In this document: one piece after another, positions 5,225 to 5,958 of the stretch | Layout of the letters: each line of letters opens with the position of its first letter | Position numbering within the stretch: position 1 is the first letter of the stretch | Source of the DNA: Rhodocyclales bacterium | GTDB lineage: Bacteria; Pseudomonadota; Gammaproteobacteria; Burkholderiales; Rhodocyclaceae | Assembly (NCBI GenBank): GCA_021413665.1 | Contig: JAIOPW010000094.1 | Span: 1-5,958 of the forward strand | Direction of reading: 5' to 3' | DNA length: 5,958 nucleotides | Program-made: the position numbers and the translations under genes | Notes under the pieces: model-generated | The model's input: only the letters and a program-made list of their open reading frames with translations | Told to the model about the DNA's origin: nothing | Database searches by the model: none

Positions 5225-5958
5225 ATGATGGAAAAGGAGCTTGCCAGCCTCTGGCGTGAAGTCCTTGTCGATCTGCGCGAACCTGACCTGGTCTGGCAGT
5301 TGCTTGCGCTGGCTGCCTGCCTGTTGCTGGCCAAGCTGGGCGAGCGCCTGGTGCCCGGCCGCCATGTCGGCGACGGGCGGGCCTGGGAACTGGGTCGCGG
5401 CGGCCTGAAGCGCCTCGCCTTCCCGCTGCTGGCGCTGGTTCTGGTGCTGATTGCGCGCCCCCTGGCGCAGCAGTGGATTCATGTGACATTGTTTTCGCTG
5501 GCCTTGCCGCTGCTGTCTTCGCTGGCGGTGATACGTGTGGTGTTCTACGTGCTGCGCCTGAGCTTTGCCGAAGCCATGTGGCTGGTTCAGTTCGAGCGCG
5601 TCTTTGCCGCGCTGGTCTGGATCATTGTCGCCCTGCACATCACCGGCCTGCTGCCGGAGGTGATCGACGTGCTGGAATCGGTGAAGTTCAGCACCGGCAA
5701 GCAGAAGCTGACGCTGTGGAACGTGCTGCAGGGGCTCGGCGCGGTATTGGTTGCCGTCCTGCTCGCGCTCTGGTTTTCCAGCGCGATCGAGGCGCGTCTG
5801 CATGCCGCGGAAGGGCTCGACAACAATCTGCGGGTGGTCCTCGCCCGGCTGTCCAAGGCGCTGCTGATCCTGCTGGCGGTGCTGATCGGCCTGCCCATGG
5901 TCGGCATCGATCTCACCACGCTCTCGGTATTCGGCGGCGCGCTCGGCGTCGGCCTCGG
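5225..5958 (+). CDS. MscS-family mechanosensitive ion channel, N-terminal part (cut by right edge)
   Basis: The open frame reads from tandem ATG codons (MMEKELASLWREVL) to the right edge, 244 complete codons with no stop. Several hydrophobic segments are visible: about 22-40, 62-81, 87-112, 123-143, 165-188 and 209-228. After these comes GIDLTTLSVFGGALGVGLG, the start of the small-residue pore helix (TM3) of MscS-type channels. The beta domain and C-terminal vestibule lie outside the window. MscS channels open under membrane tension and release solutes on hypo-osmotic shock. Having about six helices before the pore, instead of the two in E. coli MscS, puts it among the larger family members such as the YnaI or YbdG types, though the exact subgroup cannot be set from a fragment. 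It follows the PLD gene by 1 nt and is the last visible member of the cluster. Confidence 0.93.
   Translation, partial: MMEKELASLWREVLVDLREPDLVWQLLALAACLLLAKLGERLVPGRHVGDGRAWELGRGGLKRLAFPLLALVLVLIARPLAQQWIHVTLFSLALPLLSSLAVIRVVFYVLRLSFAEAMWLVQFERVFAALVWIIVALHITGLLPEVIDVLESVKFSTGKQKLTLWNVLQGLGAVLVAVLLALWFSSAIEARLHAAEGLDNNLRVVLARLSKALLILLAVLIGLPMVGIDLTTLSVFGGALGVGL

Noticed and set aside
5072..5803. 243-residue minus-strand ORF opposite the PLD end and channel gene
   Set aside because: The Gln/His/Arg-rich product is the mirror of Leu-rich membrane helices on the plus strand, where the MscS pore motif is clear.

Overview
The window is GC-rich, densely packed chromosomal DNA. The gene set and protein sequences suggest a betaproteobacterium, most plausibly a Rhodocyclales-type organism; this is inference from composition and protein character, since no marker settles the taxon. 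I see no tRNA, rRNA, CRISPR array, insertion sequence or phage gene.

Layout. The left edge (1-116, minus strand) holds the first 38 codons of mutL, the mismatch-repair ATPase. A divergent intergenic region (117-255) follows. It is largely filled by two near-identical 36-bp palindromic units with a 41-bp period, resembling REP-type elements, with a weak -10-like hexamer on each side. Everything from 256 to the right edge is on the plus strand in one tightly spaced row: dedA-family membrane protein, unknown lipoprotein, purN, a DUF3108-type protein with a TonB-like membrane anchor, an RsmB/NOP-type RNA m5C methyltransferase, an exported Nuc-like phospholipase D-family protein, and an MscS-family channel cut by the right edge. 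Junctions are 4-nt ATGA overlaps (three times) or gaps of 1, 2 and 25 nt, so the seven genes are probably co-transcribed and partly translationally coupled.

How the genes fit together. Five of the seven products are predicted to be membrane-bound, lipidated or exported (DedA, lipoprotein, DUF3108, PLD/Nuc, MscS). The two cytosolic enzymes serve purine synthesis (PurN) and RNA modification (RsmB-like). No single pathway links them; the common ground may be envelope upkeep combined with growth-linked housekeeping. I find no convincing new defence or mobile system. The points most worth checking are the SxxxH plus Pro/Ala-linker architecture of the DUF3108 protein, the palindromic repeat pair between the divergent promoters, the unrecognised lipoprotein, and the exported single-HKD nuclease-like protein.
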